From: JAIEOG01 sp964519985
Lineage (GTDB): Bacteria; Bdellovibrionota; FAC87; UBA2466
Direction of reading: 5' to 3'
Length of the DNA: 64,000 bases
NCBI GenBank assembly: GCA_964519985.1
Contig: CAZFMF010000008.1
Span: 1 to 64,000 of the forward strand
Shown piece by piece: positions 23,529-30,670 of this stretch. The notes below the pieces were generated by a model. That model was not told the DNA's origin, did no database searches, and worked only from the letters and a program-made list of their open reading frames with translations. Both the position numbers and the translations under genes were made by a program. Numbering within the stretch: position 1 is the first letter of the stretch; every line of letters begins with the position of its first letter.

Positions 23529-23571
23529 GATGTGGGCTTAGAAGCAGTCACCATCTAAGGAGTGCGGAACA
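23529..23571 (+). ncRNA. 23S rRNA GTPase-associated-centre look-alike
   Basis: This stretch contains GGGCTTAGAAGCAG and ATCTAAGGAGTGCG, nearly the same as the L11-binding domain of bacterial 23S rRNA (E. coli region around A1067). From memory of the E. coli sequence about 35 of 44 positions agree. Flanking 23S sequence is absent. CTTAGA can also pair with TCTAAG and GATGT with ACATC, so the fold may differ from the ribosome. A mimic that binds L11 or translation factors is an inference. Confidence 0.65.
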
Positions 23572-23763
23572 TCCCGACTCAAGTGGACGGTTGGCGGTAA
23601 CAGCCGGACCGTCACTACTGATCGGCCCGCGGGCGTAAGCCGGCGGAAAGCCTGAAACGGCAGGACAAAATGGACCCGCTTTGGCGTAACAGCACACCAC
23701 ACCGTTGATAACATTGCGGACCGACTGGGAGTGGGGAACCCGCCGACGGTCGGGACGCGGTAC

Positions 23764-23883
23764 ACACCCGGGGCGGGCACGGCGACCCGCGAGAGAGCGA
23801 CTTGACCACCGTTATAGACGCCATCAGTGGCGGTGGGAATTAGTCGCCGATGGCAACTACCGGGTTCGACTCCCGGCGGGTGT
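23764..23883 (+). ncRNA. 3' tRNA-like domain with extended anticodon-like arm
   Basis: ACACCCG (23764-23770) pairs perfectly with CGGGTGT (23877-23883). A D-like hairpin (GCGGG...CCCGC), a long arm (GCGACT/AGTCGC enclosing CCACC/GGTGG and GCCA-TCAG-TGGC), and a canonical T-arm CCGGG-TTCGACT-CCCGG (23860-23876) follow. The 120-base length and absent normal anticodon loop make it tRNA-like rather than a standard tRNA. Y-RNA-like (YrlA) and tmRNA-like architectures are alternatives. Confidence 0.55.
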
Positions 23884-23894
23884 GTTAGTCCGAC

Positions 23895-23990
23895 ATGCGG
23901 TTTCGTAGTCGCAAGCTCCGTCACAAAATTATCGCCGCCCTCCTCGGTCTAGCTGCCGGGGCCGCGGCGATGTGCGTCTGTAGGTGGTGA
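23895..23990 (+). CDS. Possible 31-residue membrane peptide
   Basis: MRFRSRKLRHKIIAALLGLA starts a peptide with a strongly basic N-terminus, one hydrophobic helix and a Cys-Val-Cys end. It ends one base before the next ATG. No ribosome site is visible, so translation is uncertain; it follows the noncoding RNA directly. Confidence 0.3.
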   Translation: MRFRSRKLRHKIIAALLGLAAGAAAMCVCRW

Positions 23991-23991
23991 C

Positions 23992-24204
23992 ATGCCGAAG
24001 GCCGTGTACATCGCCGACCCTGTACCCGTCGTTAGCACGGTATGCTCGGGGTGCGGGCGGGCGGACGACCACACCGCGACGTGCCGGGTGCCGAAGACGT
24101 GGCCCGCGTGTCGGTTCTGTGCGGGCTGCGGGCGGGCGAAGGGGAACGTGCCATGCCCGTTCTGCGAGGGGCGGGGGCGGTGTGAACCAGCTAAAGGAGG
24201 GTAA
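23992..24204 (+). CDS. Cysteine-rich zinc protein with MPKAVY start
   Basis: 70 residues: MPKAVYIADP, then CSGCGRADDH, CRFCAGCGRA and CPFCEGRGRC. The repeated C-x-x-C-x-G pattern resembles DnaJ-type zinc knuckles. It probably binds two zinc ions and a protein or nucleic acid partner. No enzyme motif. Confidence 0.65.
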   Translation: MPKAVYIADPVPVVSTVCSGCGRADDHTATCRVPKTWPACRFCAGCGRAKGNVPCPFCEGRGRCEPAKGG

Positions 24205-24205
24205 C

Positions 24206-24430
24206 GTGACACAGAGCTACTACGTCTACAAGGTGAAAGAACTGCTCGCCCAAGCCGAGACCGACCCGGAACTCGGGCCGGGCGGCTACGAGGCGGTCTT
24301 GGACGCCGTGAACAGCGACCTCGACCTGCGGTACACGATCCTAGCCGACCCGGGCGACTTCGGGGAGGACGTGGACGACGACGGGGACGGCACGGACCTG
24401 TACGACGAAACGGGCGACGCGGGGGCGTAA
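24206..24430 (+). CDS. Small acidic protein
   Basis: 74 residues from a GTG with AAAGGAGGGTAAC upstream. The C-terminal third is nearly all Asp/Glu/Gly (GEDVDDDGDGTDLYDE), giving a DNA-mimic-like charge. Unknown function; acidic phage proteins of this size can inhibit DNA-binding host enzymes, but that is speculation. Confidence 0.6.
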   Translation: MTQSYYVYKVKELLAQAETDPELGPGGYEAVLDAVNSDLDLRYTILADPGDFGEDVDDDGDGTDLYDETGDAGA

Positions 24431-24458
24431 TTCCGGACCAACTCACGGAGGGACCGCG

Positions 24459-25085
24459 ATGGGTAAGTTTATCATGCTGGCGGCGGCGATCATGGCCCCG
24501 CCCGCGTTGGTGCCGGCGGACGCGGTGGCGTACCGGGCCGCGACGCACACGCAGAGCATCGCGGTCACGGACGGGGTGCCGCGGGTGAACGCGGTCCACA
24601 TCTTGTGGACCGACAAGGACTGGCACCAGAGCGGCGGTATGCTCGGGCTAAGCGGGTACGTGAGCCGCAAGTTCAAGCTCGTCCCGGCCCCGGGGGTGAC
24701 GCACACGCTCGCCCGGATGCCGGTAAAGAACTCGTTCGGGAATTACCAGTACGAGTGGGGGATCGACCGTAGTTACCCGGACGGGACGCGGTTCGATGAC
24801 GTGCTGTACAACGCCGCGACGGGCAAGGTGTTCGAGCACCGGGTCCGCGAGAAGGCGACCGGCAAGTGGGGCAGTCGGGTCGTCCATCGTGACCCAGACG
24901 CCCGGCCGGTTGGGTACACCGGGCTCAAGAAGGCGTGCAGCGAGTGTCACTCGCAATGCGCCACGGGGGACTACGGTATCGCCCTCGTACCCGGCGGCGA
25001 CACGGTGTTCTCGGACCCGCTCGACTGGTCCGTGGTGCCGGCAAGGTACAAGCGGTTCTGGTCCCCGGGCGTGGAGATTCGATGA
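24459..25085 (+). CDS. Exported protein with a CxxCH (c-type haem) motif
   Basis: 208 residues. Residues 1-23 (MGKFIMLAAAIMAPPALVPA) look like a signal peptide. C160-x-x-C163-H164 (ACSECH) is the haem c attachment motif, followed by GIALVPGGDTVFSDPLDW. The region before it (YEWGIDRSYPDGTRFDDVLY) is compact beta. This resembles periplasmic single-haem proteins of bacteria, an unusual cargo for a phage. GGAGGGACCGCG precedes the ATG. A non-haem zinc site is the alternative. Confidence 0.65.
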   Translation: MGKFIMLAAAIMAPPALVPADAVAYRAATHTQSIAVTDGVPRVNAVHILWTDKDWHQSGGMLGLSGYVSRKFKLVPAPGVTHTLARMPVKNSFGNYQYEWGIDRSYPDGTRFDDVLYNAATGKVFEHRVREKATGKWGSRVVHRDPDARPVGYTGLKKACSECHSQCATGDYGIALVPGGDTVFSDPLDWSVVPARYKRFWSPGVEIR

Positions 25086-25198
25086 TATCAGCCGCCGACG
25101 TGTTCCTGTTCGTGCTGGCGTGCTACGGGTCGTTGTCGCTGATCCTCGACCTGTTCGCCCTACTGACGTGGTGGTATCGGCGGTATCCCGATGACTGA
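25082..25198 (+). CDS. 38-residue single-helix membrane peptide
   Basis: MISAADVFLFVLACYGSLSL begins a peptide with one membrane helix (about residues 7-30) and a basic-aromatic end (WWYRRYPDD). It overlaps the exported protein's stop (ATGA) and the next gene's start, so it is likely translated. It may anchor or assist the CxxCH protein. Confidence 0.55.
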   Translation: MISAADVFLFVLACYGSLSLILDLFALLTWWYRRYPDD

Positions 25199-25394
25199 CC
25201 CGCTCGCCGCCTACAACGCCGTCGCGTGTGCGATCTATCGGCAACTCGAAATGCTGCCCGAGGACGAGCACGACGAGGCGTTGTGGGCGTTGGCCGATCG
25301 TCTGTGGGACAAGATGAACGAGGCCGAAGTGGCGACCGCCCGGCTCGATTCGTGGCTGATAGACGACGCTCTGTTCGGTAACACCGTGGAGTAG
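25191..25394 (+). CDS. Hypothetical helical protein, 67 residues
   Basis: Acidic and helical (EMLPEDEHDEALWALADRLW). It overlaps the membrane peptide by eight bases and touches the nucleotidyltransferase gene, so the two could act together as small HEPN/MNT-like pairs do, though no HEPN R-x-x-x-x-H motif is present. Confidence 0.55.
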   Translation: MTDPLAAYNAVACAIYRQLEMLPEDEHDEALWALADRLWDKMNEAEVATARLDSWLIDDALFGNTVE

Positions 25395-25396
25395 TG

Positions 25397-25834
25397 ATGA
25401 ACGCCTTCCTGACCGGGAGCCGAGTGTACGGACGGCCCCGCGAAGATAGCGACGTGGACATGGTGGTGCGGGTGGATATTAGCACGGCGAGGGTGTTGTA
25501 CTCGCTGTCGGACACGTTCGACGCGGCGAAGTTCGCCGACGAGACGGACCCGGACTACGGCGGCATCGGGGTGGTGCGGTTCGGGAAACTGAACCTGATC
25601 CTCTGCACCGACGACGACCAGTACACGGCGTGGCGGATGGGAACACGGGCGATGATGAAGGAGGGTGGTAAATTCACCCGCGAGATGGCGGTGAACGTCA
25701 TCAAGGCTCAACTCATGAAGATCGGGGCGGTGCATCCGGGCGGCTCGGGCGGCGACGGGCCGGTGATCGTACAGGGCGAGGACGCGACTACGCAACCGAT
25801 GCCGGGCGACGACAAATCCCACGACGACCTGTGA
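25397..25834 (+). CDS. Pol beta-type nucleotidyltransferase (MNT-like)
   Basis: 145 residues. G7-S8-R-x-Y-G followed by SD19-V-D21 (GSRVYGRPREDSDVDMV) is the active-site signature of minimal nucleotidyltransferases, which transfer AMP or similar groups to proteins, RNA or drugs. A disordered Gly/Pro/Asp tail follows. A GTG one codon earlier is an alternative start. Phages carry such enzymes with unknown targets; the companion gene upstream may be its partner. Confidence 0.75.
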   Translation: MNAFLTGSRVYGRPREDSDVDMVVRVDISTARVLYSLSDTFDAAKFADETDPDYGGIGVVRFGKLNLILCTDDDQYTAWRMGTRAMMKEGGKFTREMAVNVIKAQLMKIGAVHPGGSGGDGPVIVQGEDATTQPMPGDDKSHDDL

Positions 25835-25841
25835 GGTAACG

Positions 25842-28172
25842 ATGGCATTGGCGTTGGACTGTGAGACCACGGGGCTGAATCTCCATACAAACGCTAGACC
25901 GTTCATCGTCTCGGTCTGCTACGACGACGGCCGCCACCGCACCTGGGTATGGGAGGTAGACCCGCTCACCCGCCAGCCCGCCGTACTACCGGAGGACGTG
26001 CAGCAGATTCGGGCGATCCTCGACATGGCGGAGGGGTGGGGGCGAGACTTTAACGAGGAAACCGCCCTCAACCACTGTGTGATCGGGCACAACATCAAGT
26101 TCGACTACACCGCCCTCGCAACGGTCGGGGTCGATAACCCGGCGTGGTCGAACACCTACGACACCACGCTGATGTCGCACCTGCTCGACAGCAGCCAGCA
26201 CCACAACCTTACTGACCTGATCGCCCGCTACCTCAAGGTCGATATCACGCCCTACGAGGACGCGACCGAGGCGGCGACGAAAGAGTGCCGGCGGCTGGTG
26301 CAGCAGGCGCGGCTCGCCGTGGGGCGGGGGAAGGTGACGGACACGACGGACATGGCGACGTGGAAGATCGCGGGCGAGGGCGACGGCGAGGGCGGGAAGG
26401 ACTGGAAGGCGGATATGTGGCTCCCCCGCGCCGTGGCGAAGTACCGGTGGGAAGTAAAGAAGCTCCCCGAGTACGACCCGAGCGGCGGGTATAAGAAGCG
26501 ACACCCGTGGTGGGACGTGACGCAGATTTACGGCGACGTGGACACGGCGGGCACGGTGAAGCTGTTCCCGGTGCTTAAGGCGGCGGTGGAGAAGCGGGGC
26601 CACTGGGCGATCTACCGGGAGGTGAACCGGCAGGTGCGGGCGACGTTCGAGATGGAGCGGCGGGGGGTGACGTGCTCGGGGAAGCGGTTACACGCGATGA
26701 TCGCGGAGTATACCGCTAAGGCCGCGGAGTATCACAAGGGGCTCGGCGGTATCGCGGCGTCGATGGGCTACCCGCTGGAGGTGGGGCCGACCGGGAACCG
26801 GACCGACAGCCTGCACCAGTTTCTATTCGGTAAGTTCGGCGAGAAGGAGGTGCCGGTCCACGACAAGGACGGGCACTTGGCGGGCGTGAAGGTCGTACCG
26901 GACAAGATGACGAACGTGCCCGGCCCGGACACGCTCAACCTGCCCGTCATCGCCAAGACCGAGACCGGTGCCCCGGCGTTCGATAAGAACACGATGGACG
27001 TGTATTTCGCCACGCTCCCGGCGAACTCGAAACAGTCCATTTTCGTTCGACGACTGTCGTGGCTCAAGAAGCTATCCACGGCCGTGTCGTACATGGAGAA
27101 CTACCTGGGCTACGCGGTCCCGATGGAGGGGGACGACGACTTCCTGCTCCTCCACCCGTCGATTAAGCTCACCGCCACCGCACACCTCCGGACGGGGTCG
27201 GAGCGACCGAACGGCCAGTCGATCGGTAAGAAGGAGTACGAGTGTCCGGCGTGTGACGGCGAGAAGCCGGACGTGCTGACGTGTCCGCGGTGTAAGGGGA
27301 CGGGCGTGGCGATCCGCTCGTTCCGGTACGCCTTCGGTCCGGAGCCGGGGCGGGAATGGTACTCGATGGACTACTCCAACATCGAGCGGCGGACGGTCGC
27401 CAAGAAGGCCGGCGAGGAGGAGGTGATGGCGTTGCTGGAGAACCCGACCGCCCCGCCGTACTACGGCAGCGAGCACCTGATGACGGCCCACACGATCCAT
27501 AAGAAGTTGTTCGAGGAGGTGTGTTGGGACGCGACGAACAAGGTGCTCGACGGTCGGCTGTTCAAGGCTAAGTTCAAAGACTCACACTACCAGACGACGA
27601 AGAACATGGTCTTCGCCCTGCAATACTCGTGCGGCCGTGAGAAGGCGGACGCGACCGCGAAGGTGCCCGGCGCGTATGACATGATGAAGGCCCGGTTCCA
27701 CCGCCAAGAAGCCTTCAACCAGAAGCAGCTCGATCAGGCCCGGCGGTTCGGGTTCGTCGTCACGGAGCCGGACCGGACCGTAGACCCGCTGCACGGCTAC
27801 CCGATCCGTATTACCCCGGAGCGGGACGGGCGGATCAAGCCGACCAAGCCCCTAGCGTACTGGTCGAGCGGGACGGCGTGCTGGATCGCCCGCTCGGCGT
27901 TAACCCGGTGTCGGGAGCGACTACAGGAGTGGCGGGATGCGGACGGGTTCGACGCTCAGATAGTCTTATTTCCGCACGACGAACTGGTCTTCTCCTTCCC
28001 GAAGGCCGGACACCCGAACAAAGACCGGGACCGGTCGAACTATACCCGGGTGATGGAGTTGAAGGAGATCATGCAGGACGGCGGCCCGCGGCTGGTGATG
28101 AACCTGAACTCGCCGGTGAACGTGGAGTACCATGACGTTTCATGGGATCGCGGTGATGCGGTACGAGGCTAG
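25842..28172 (+). CDS. polA: Family A DNA polymerase with 3'-5' exonuclease
   Basis: 776 residues, the likely replicative polymerase. The exonuclease motif I is LDCETTG (5-11), with HNIKFDY as motif II. In the polymerase, motif A is YSMDYSNIERR (near 505), motif B KNMVFALQYSCG (near 585) and motif C HDELVFSF (near 711). A four-cysteine knuckle (CPACDGEKPDVLTCPRCKG, 468-486) is inserted just before motif A, where Pol I relatives usually have a short loop. Motif B lacks the usual tyrosine-glycine spacing of Pol I, consistent with phage divergence. No 5' nuclease domain. Confidence 0.92.
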   Translation: MALALDCETTGLNLHTNARPFIVSVCYDDGRHRTWVWEVDPLTRQPAVLPEDVQQIRAILDMAEGWGRDFNEETALNHCVIGHNIKFDYTALATVGVDNPAWSNTYDTTLMSHLLDSSQHHNLTDLIARYLKVDITPYEDATEAATKECRRLVQQARLAVGRGKVTDTTDMATWKIAGEGDGEGGKDWKADMWLPRAVAKYRWEVKKLPEYDPSGGYKKRHPWWDVTQIYGDVDTAGTVKLFPVLKAAVEKRGHWAIYREVNRQVRATFEMERRGVTCSGKRLHAMIAEYTAKAAEYHKGLGGIAASMGYPLEVGPTGNRTDSLHQFLFGKFGEKEVPVHDKDGHLAGVKVVPDKMTNVPGPDTLNLPVIAKTETGAPAFDKNTMDVYFATLPANSKQSIFVRRLSWLKKLSTAVSYMENYLGYAVPMEGDDDFLLLHPSIKLTATAHLRTGSERPNGQSIGKKEYECPACDGEKPDVLTCPRCKGTGVAIRSFRYAFGPEPGREWYSMDYSNIERRTVAKKAGEEEVMALLENPTAPPYYGSEHLMTAHTIHKKLFEEVCWDATNKVLDGRLFKAKFKDSHYQTTKNMVFALQYSCGREKADATAKVPGAYDMMKARFHRQEAFNQKQLDQARRFGFVVTEPDRTVDPLHGYPIRITPERDGRIKPTKPLAYWSSGTACWIARSALTRCRERLQEWRDADGFDAQIVLFPHDELVFSFPKAGHPNKDRDRSNYTRVMELKEIMQDGGPRLVMNLNSPVNVEYHDVSWDRGDAVRG

Positions 28173-28173
28173 T

Positions 28174-28812
28174 GTGACCAAGACCGATCTGTTTAACGCC
28201 GGCATGACACGTATCCGGACGTTCTGCAAGCTGAACGGTATTGAGTGCCCGGCGGTCCACCAAATCACGCCCGAGAACTGGTACTTCGACGTGCCGGCGT
28301 ACTATCGCCCGGACACCGAGCAGCAGCGTAAGCGGATGGGGTTCGGCGGCGAGGACGGGCTGGCGGCCCGCGGGTATGGGCCGGGCATTAACATCTGCCT
28401 CGCCCGCTGCTCCGCCCCGGCGACCGCCGCCCAGACGCGGGCGTATAGTTGGCCGGCGGGGGTCAGTGACCGGACGCCCTACGGCGTACTCGCCCACGAA
28501 CTCGGGCATCATCTCGACTGGCTCGTGTCGGAGAAGAAAGGGAGTTACGGCGGGGACTTCTCGGTCAAGGTGATGACGGAGACGGGCGAGCCGCCGGTCA
28601 CGAGTTACGCCCCGAACCCGTGGGAGTGGTGGGCGGAGATGGCCCGGGTTTACGTCACCAACCCGGACCTGCTGCGACTCGCCCGCCCGCTAACGTGTGC
28701 GGTGTTCCGGGCGAAGTGGGAGCTGGTCCCGAGCCCCGAGTGGGAAGAACAACTGCGGCTGTACGGCGAGCCGCCGGCCCGCATCGTCGCGTCTATCCGG
28801 AGTAAGTTGTGA
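28174..28812 (+). CDS. Zinc metallopeptidase (HExxH)
   Basis: 213 residues from a GTG (28174) with GAGG five bases upstream, right after the polymerase stop; an overlapping ATG at 28132 is less likely. HELGH (108-112) is the zinc site and E in NPWEWWAEMARVY is a plausible third ligand, the gluzincin arrangement. The peptidase could process virion or host proteins. No signal peptide, so it acts in the cytoplasm or within particles. Confidence 0.7.
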   Translation: MTKTDLFNAGMTRIRTFCKLNGIECPAVHQITPENWYFDVPAYYRPDTEQQRKRMGFGGEDGLAARGYGPGINICLARCSAPATAAQTRAYSWPAGVSDRTPYGVLAHELGHHLDWLVSEKKGSYGGDFSVKVMTETGEPPVTSYAPNPWEWWAEMARVYVTNPDLLRLARPLTCAVFRAKWELVPSPEWEEQLRLYGEPPARIVASIRSKL

Positions 28813-29843
28813 AACAGTTCGTGAGCGACCCCACCGAGTTCGGCCCCCGGATCAGCTACGGCGACGGGAAAGAGTGGGCGAGGGTCGTGCTCGACAGCGT
28901 GGGGCCGCACGGCGTCCGGGTGGTGACGGTGGAGGCCCGGTACTGGCACGCGATCCACGCCCAGGTGATGACGCACCGGGCGATCGCCAAGTCGTCCGCG
29001 AGCAACCGGGCGATCCCGTTCTACCGCGAAGTCCGCTGCCCCGTATGCTCGGTGACGCCGGCCCGAGACGTGTGTCCCGAGTGCGGCGATACGGGATTTA
29101 TTACATCCCCGACATGTAACTACGCCGCGATCGACAACAACCCGTTCGTCCCGGAGTTCCTGCACGGCGAACAACCGGGGATGCAGTCCGGCGAGCCGCT
29201 ATCGCCGGGAGACGCCTACCACGCCGCCAAGATCATCGCGGAGATGCGGGACTACTGTCTTAACAAGTGCCTGACGCTCCACGAACTCGGGCTGCACAAG
29301 TCGCTCATCAACTACTACCTGACGCCGCACGCCTACGCGACGGTGTTAATGACCGCGACCGAGTGGGCGAACTTCTTCCGGCTCCGCATCCACCCGAAGG
29401 CCGAGAAGCATTTCGACAAGGTCGCCCGGCTGATCCGGGAGGCGATCCGGCGGAGCGAGCCGCAGCAGTTGGTGGTCGGAGAGTGGCATACGCCGTACAT
29501 CCGGCCCGAAGAACTGTGTAATCTGCGGCACCATCTCGGCTTTGTCCGGGATACTTACGAACGCGGGGTCAACATGATTTCTGCCGGTCGGTGTGCCCGC
29601 CTGTCGTACCTGACTCACGACGGTAAGCGGGACTTCGGGGCGGACATCGACCTGTGCAAGCGGCTCATCGACCCGAAGCACGACGACGGTACGGACGACG
29701 ACGCTATTCACGCATCTGCCCTGGAACATACCGTCCGGTGCGAAGTGTCCGCCGATTACCGTTCGGGGCCGCTACTCGGCTGGCACCAGTTTCGGAAGGA
29801 CTTCCCCCGCGAGAACGTCGGCGGCATCGGACCGCTCGGGTAG
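28809..29843 (+). CDS. thyX: Flavin-dependent thymidylate synthase ThyX
   Basis: ThyX makes dTMP from dUMP using FAD and methylene-tetrahydrofolate. The 344-residue protein carries THRAIAKSSASNRAIPF (54-70), a form of the RHRxxSxNxxSxR signature, plus LYHxTATEW-like and ALEHTVRC...LLGWHQFRKDF blocks. A zinc knuckle (CPVC...CPEC, 77-91) is inserted after the signature, similar to the one in the polymerase. GTG start overlaps the peptidase stop. It would support DNA synthesis during infection. Confidence 0.87.
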   Translation: MKQFVSDPTEFGPRISYGDGKEWARVVLDSVGPHGVRVVTVEARYWHAIHAQVMTHRAIAKSSASNRAIPFYREVRCPVCSVTPARDVCPECGDTGFITSPTCNYAAIDNNPFVPEFLHGEQPGMQSGEPLSPGDAYHAAKIIAEMRDYCLNKCLTLHELGLHKSLINYYLTPHAYATVLMTATEWANFFRLRIHPKAEKHFDKVARLIREAIRRSEPQQLVVGEWHTPYIRPEELCNLRHHLGFVRDTYERGVNMISAGRCARLSYLTHDGKRDFGADIDLCKRLIDPKHDDGTDDDAIHASALEHTVRCEVSADYRSGPLLGWHQFRKDFPRENVGGIGPLG

Positions 29844-30239
29844 GGTAGGCGGCGTGAGGGCGGCGAGGAAGTCCGCCATCCGGTTCCCGCCCACCACCTC
29901 GGCCGCGACGCGACGCACGGTAACGCCCGCCTCCGCCTCCGCTAGCGTCCGCTCCAGCTCTCGAAGGCCGCGGGGCGTGATCTTGAACCACACCCGGCAA
30001 CTCGTGGGGAGTTCGGGCGGCGTGACCCGGACGTAGCCACGGGCGATAAGTCCGCCCCCATTCGCCCCGCCGCCGACCTTCGTCCCCGCCCCGAGTACGT
30101 AAGCCATCGACCCGGCCGGTATCCCGGCGGCGATCAGGTCGTCCCGGGAGCAGCCGATTTGAGGCCGGCGGGCTAGGGTAAGGAGGGCGGTCAATTCGGC
30201 GGGCCGCAGGTCGATACGCACGCGGGCGTCGGCGGGCAT
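29772..30239 (-). CDS. Winged-helix regulator on the opposite strand
   Basis: 155 residues read leftward, the only supportable leftward gene right of 3.9 kb. The pattern ALLTLARRP...CSRDDLIAAGIPAG...ARGYV...WFKITPRGLRELERTL is a winged helix (MarR/PadR-like). CGAGG lies seven bases before the ATG and a good promoter (TTGACT-16-TATATT) lies upstream. Its 3' end overlaps thyX by 72 bases. Divergent from 30322 with overlapping promoters, it probably regulates itself and that operon. Confidence 0.65.
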   Translation of the reverse strand: MPADARVRIDLRPAELTALLTLARRPQIGCSRDDLIAAGIPAGSMAYVLGAGTKVGGGANGGGLIARGYVRVTPPELPTSCRVWFKITPRGLRELERTLAEAEAGVTVRRVAAEVVGGNRMADFLAALTPPTLPERSDAADVLAGEVLPKLVPAE

Positions 30240-30263
30240 GGGCTGGCCTCGGGTGGTAAACTG

Positions 30264-30292
30264 TGGACGGACGGTGTGTGTTGAAATATATC
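30264..30292 (+). promoter_or_regulatory. Rightward promoter overlapping the leftward one
   Basis: TGGACG (30264-30269), 17 bases, TATATC (30287-30292), 30 bases before the GTG at 30322. Its -10 box shares four bases with the leftward -10 box, so the two promoters probably exclude each other. Confidence 0.5.
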
Positions 30293-30312
30293 AGCGGGTA
30301 GGTTCCAGTCAA
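30285..30312 (-). promoter_or_regulatory. Leftward promoter of the winged-helix gene
   Basis: Minus-strand TTGACT (30307-30312), 16 bases, TATATT (30285-30290), about 45 bases before the ATG at 30239. Confidence 0.6.
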
Positions 30313-30321
30313 GGGGGCGGC

Positions 30322-30669
30322 GTGGACCCGGAAGTGCGGCGGCTGCTGACGAAGGCCCGGGCCATCCTCGCCGACGGCGGGGACGCGAACCCGTGCGAGC
30401 TGGGGGCGTACTGCGTGAGGTGCTGTCTAAGCATTGCCCAAACTGACTTGACGGCCCAGCTCGGGGACGGCCCCGATTTCCTCAAATCCCTGCTAACCGC
30501 CGCGATCAACCCGATCGTGATCCTGTCGCCGCGTGACTACCGCCTGCTCCGGGCGGTACGGTACTGTCAGGAGGCGGGGGACGACGGCGTGCGGCACACG
30601 CGGGCATCGGCCCTTGCTCTGATCGACGGCGTACTGGCCGGAACGGTCACACCCCGGGAGGGAGCGTAA
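30322..30669 (+). CDS. Hypothetical protein, 115 residues
   Basis: Starts at GTG 30322 behind AAGGGGGCGG. Helical, with CELGAYCVRCC (a possible metal site) and YRLLRAVRYCQEAGDDG. First gene of the operon leading to the primase. No family recognised. Confidence 0.55.
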   Translation: MDPEVRRLLTKARAILADGGDANPCELGAYCVRCCLSIAQTDLTAQLGDGPDFLKSLLTAAINPIVILSPRDYRLLRAVRYCQEAGDDGVRHTRASALALIDGVLAGTVTPREGA

Positions 30670-30670
30670 C

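Larger units (their letters stand above)
23260..23884 (+). ncRNA. Large structured noncoding RNA region with tRNA-like ends
   Basis: About 625 bases without a credible gene. Besides the three elements listed separately, perfect helices include ACGAGCC/GGCTCGT (23333-23339 with 23389-23395), CGGACGG/CCGTCCG (23447-23453 with 23477-23483), GGCAC/GTGCC (23439-23443 with 23509-23513), GACGGT/ACCGTC (23586-23591 with 23608-23613), CCGAC/GTCGG (23721-23725 with 23749-23753) and GTGGG-GAA-CCCGC. Loops are A-rich as in structured RNAs. Giant phage-linked RNAs such as GOLLD and ROOL are often near tRNAs; membership in such a class is untested. No promoter is seen, so it may be processed from the operon message. 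Confidence 0.7.

Noticed and set aside
23764..23883. tmRNA
   Set aside because: No tag reading frame or resume codon, and the acceptor lacks the conserved tmRNA GGGG/G-U start.
23260..23884. Group I intron splitting a tRNA
   Set aside because: No recognisable P3-P7 core (for example GAGACTA...TAGTCC elements), the insert in the first tRNA-like gene is only 109 bases, and no U-G splice pair is evident.
25191..25834. HEPN/MNT toxin-antitoxin pair
   Set aside because: The nucleotidyltransferase is convincing, but the small upstream protein lacks the HEPN RxxxxH motif.
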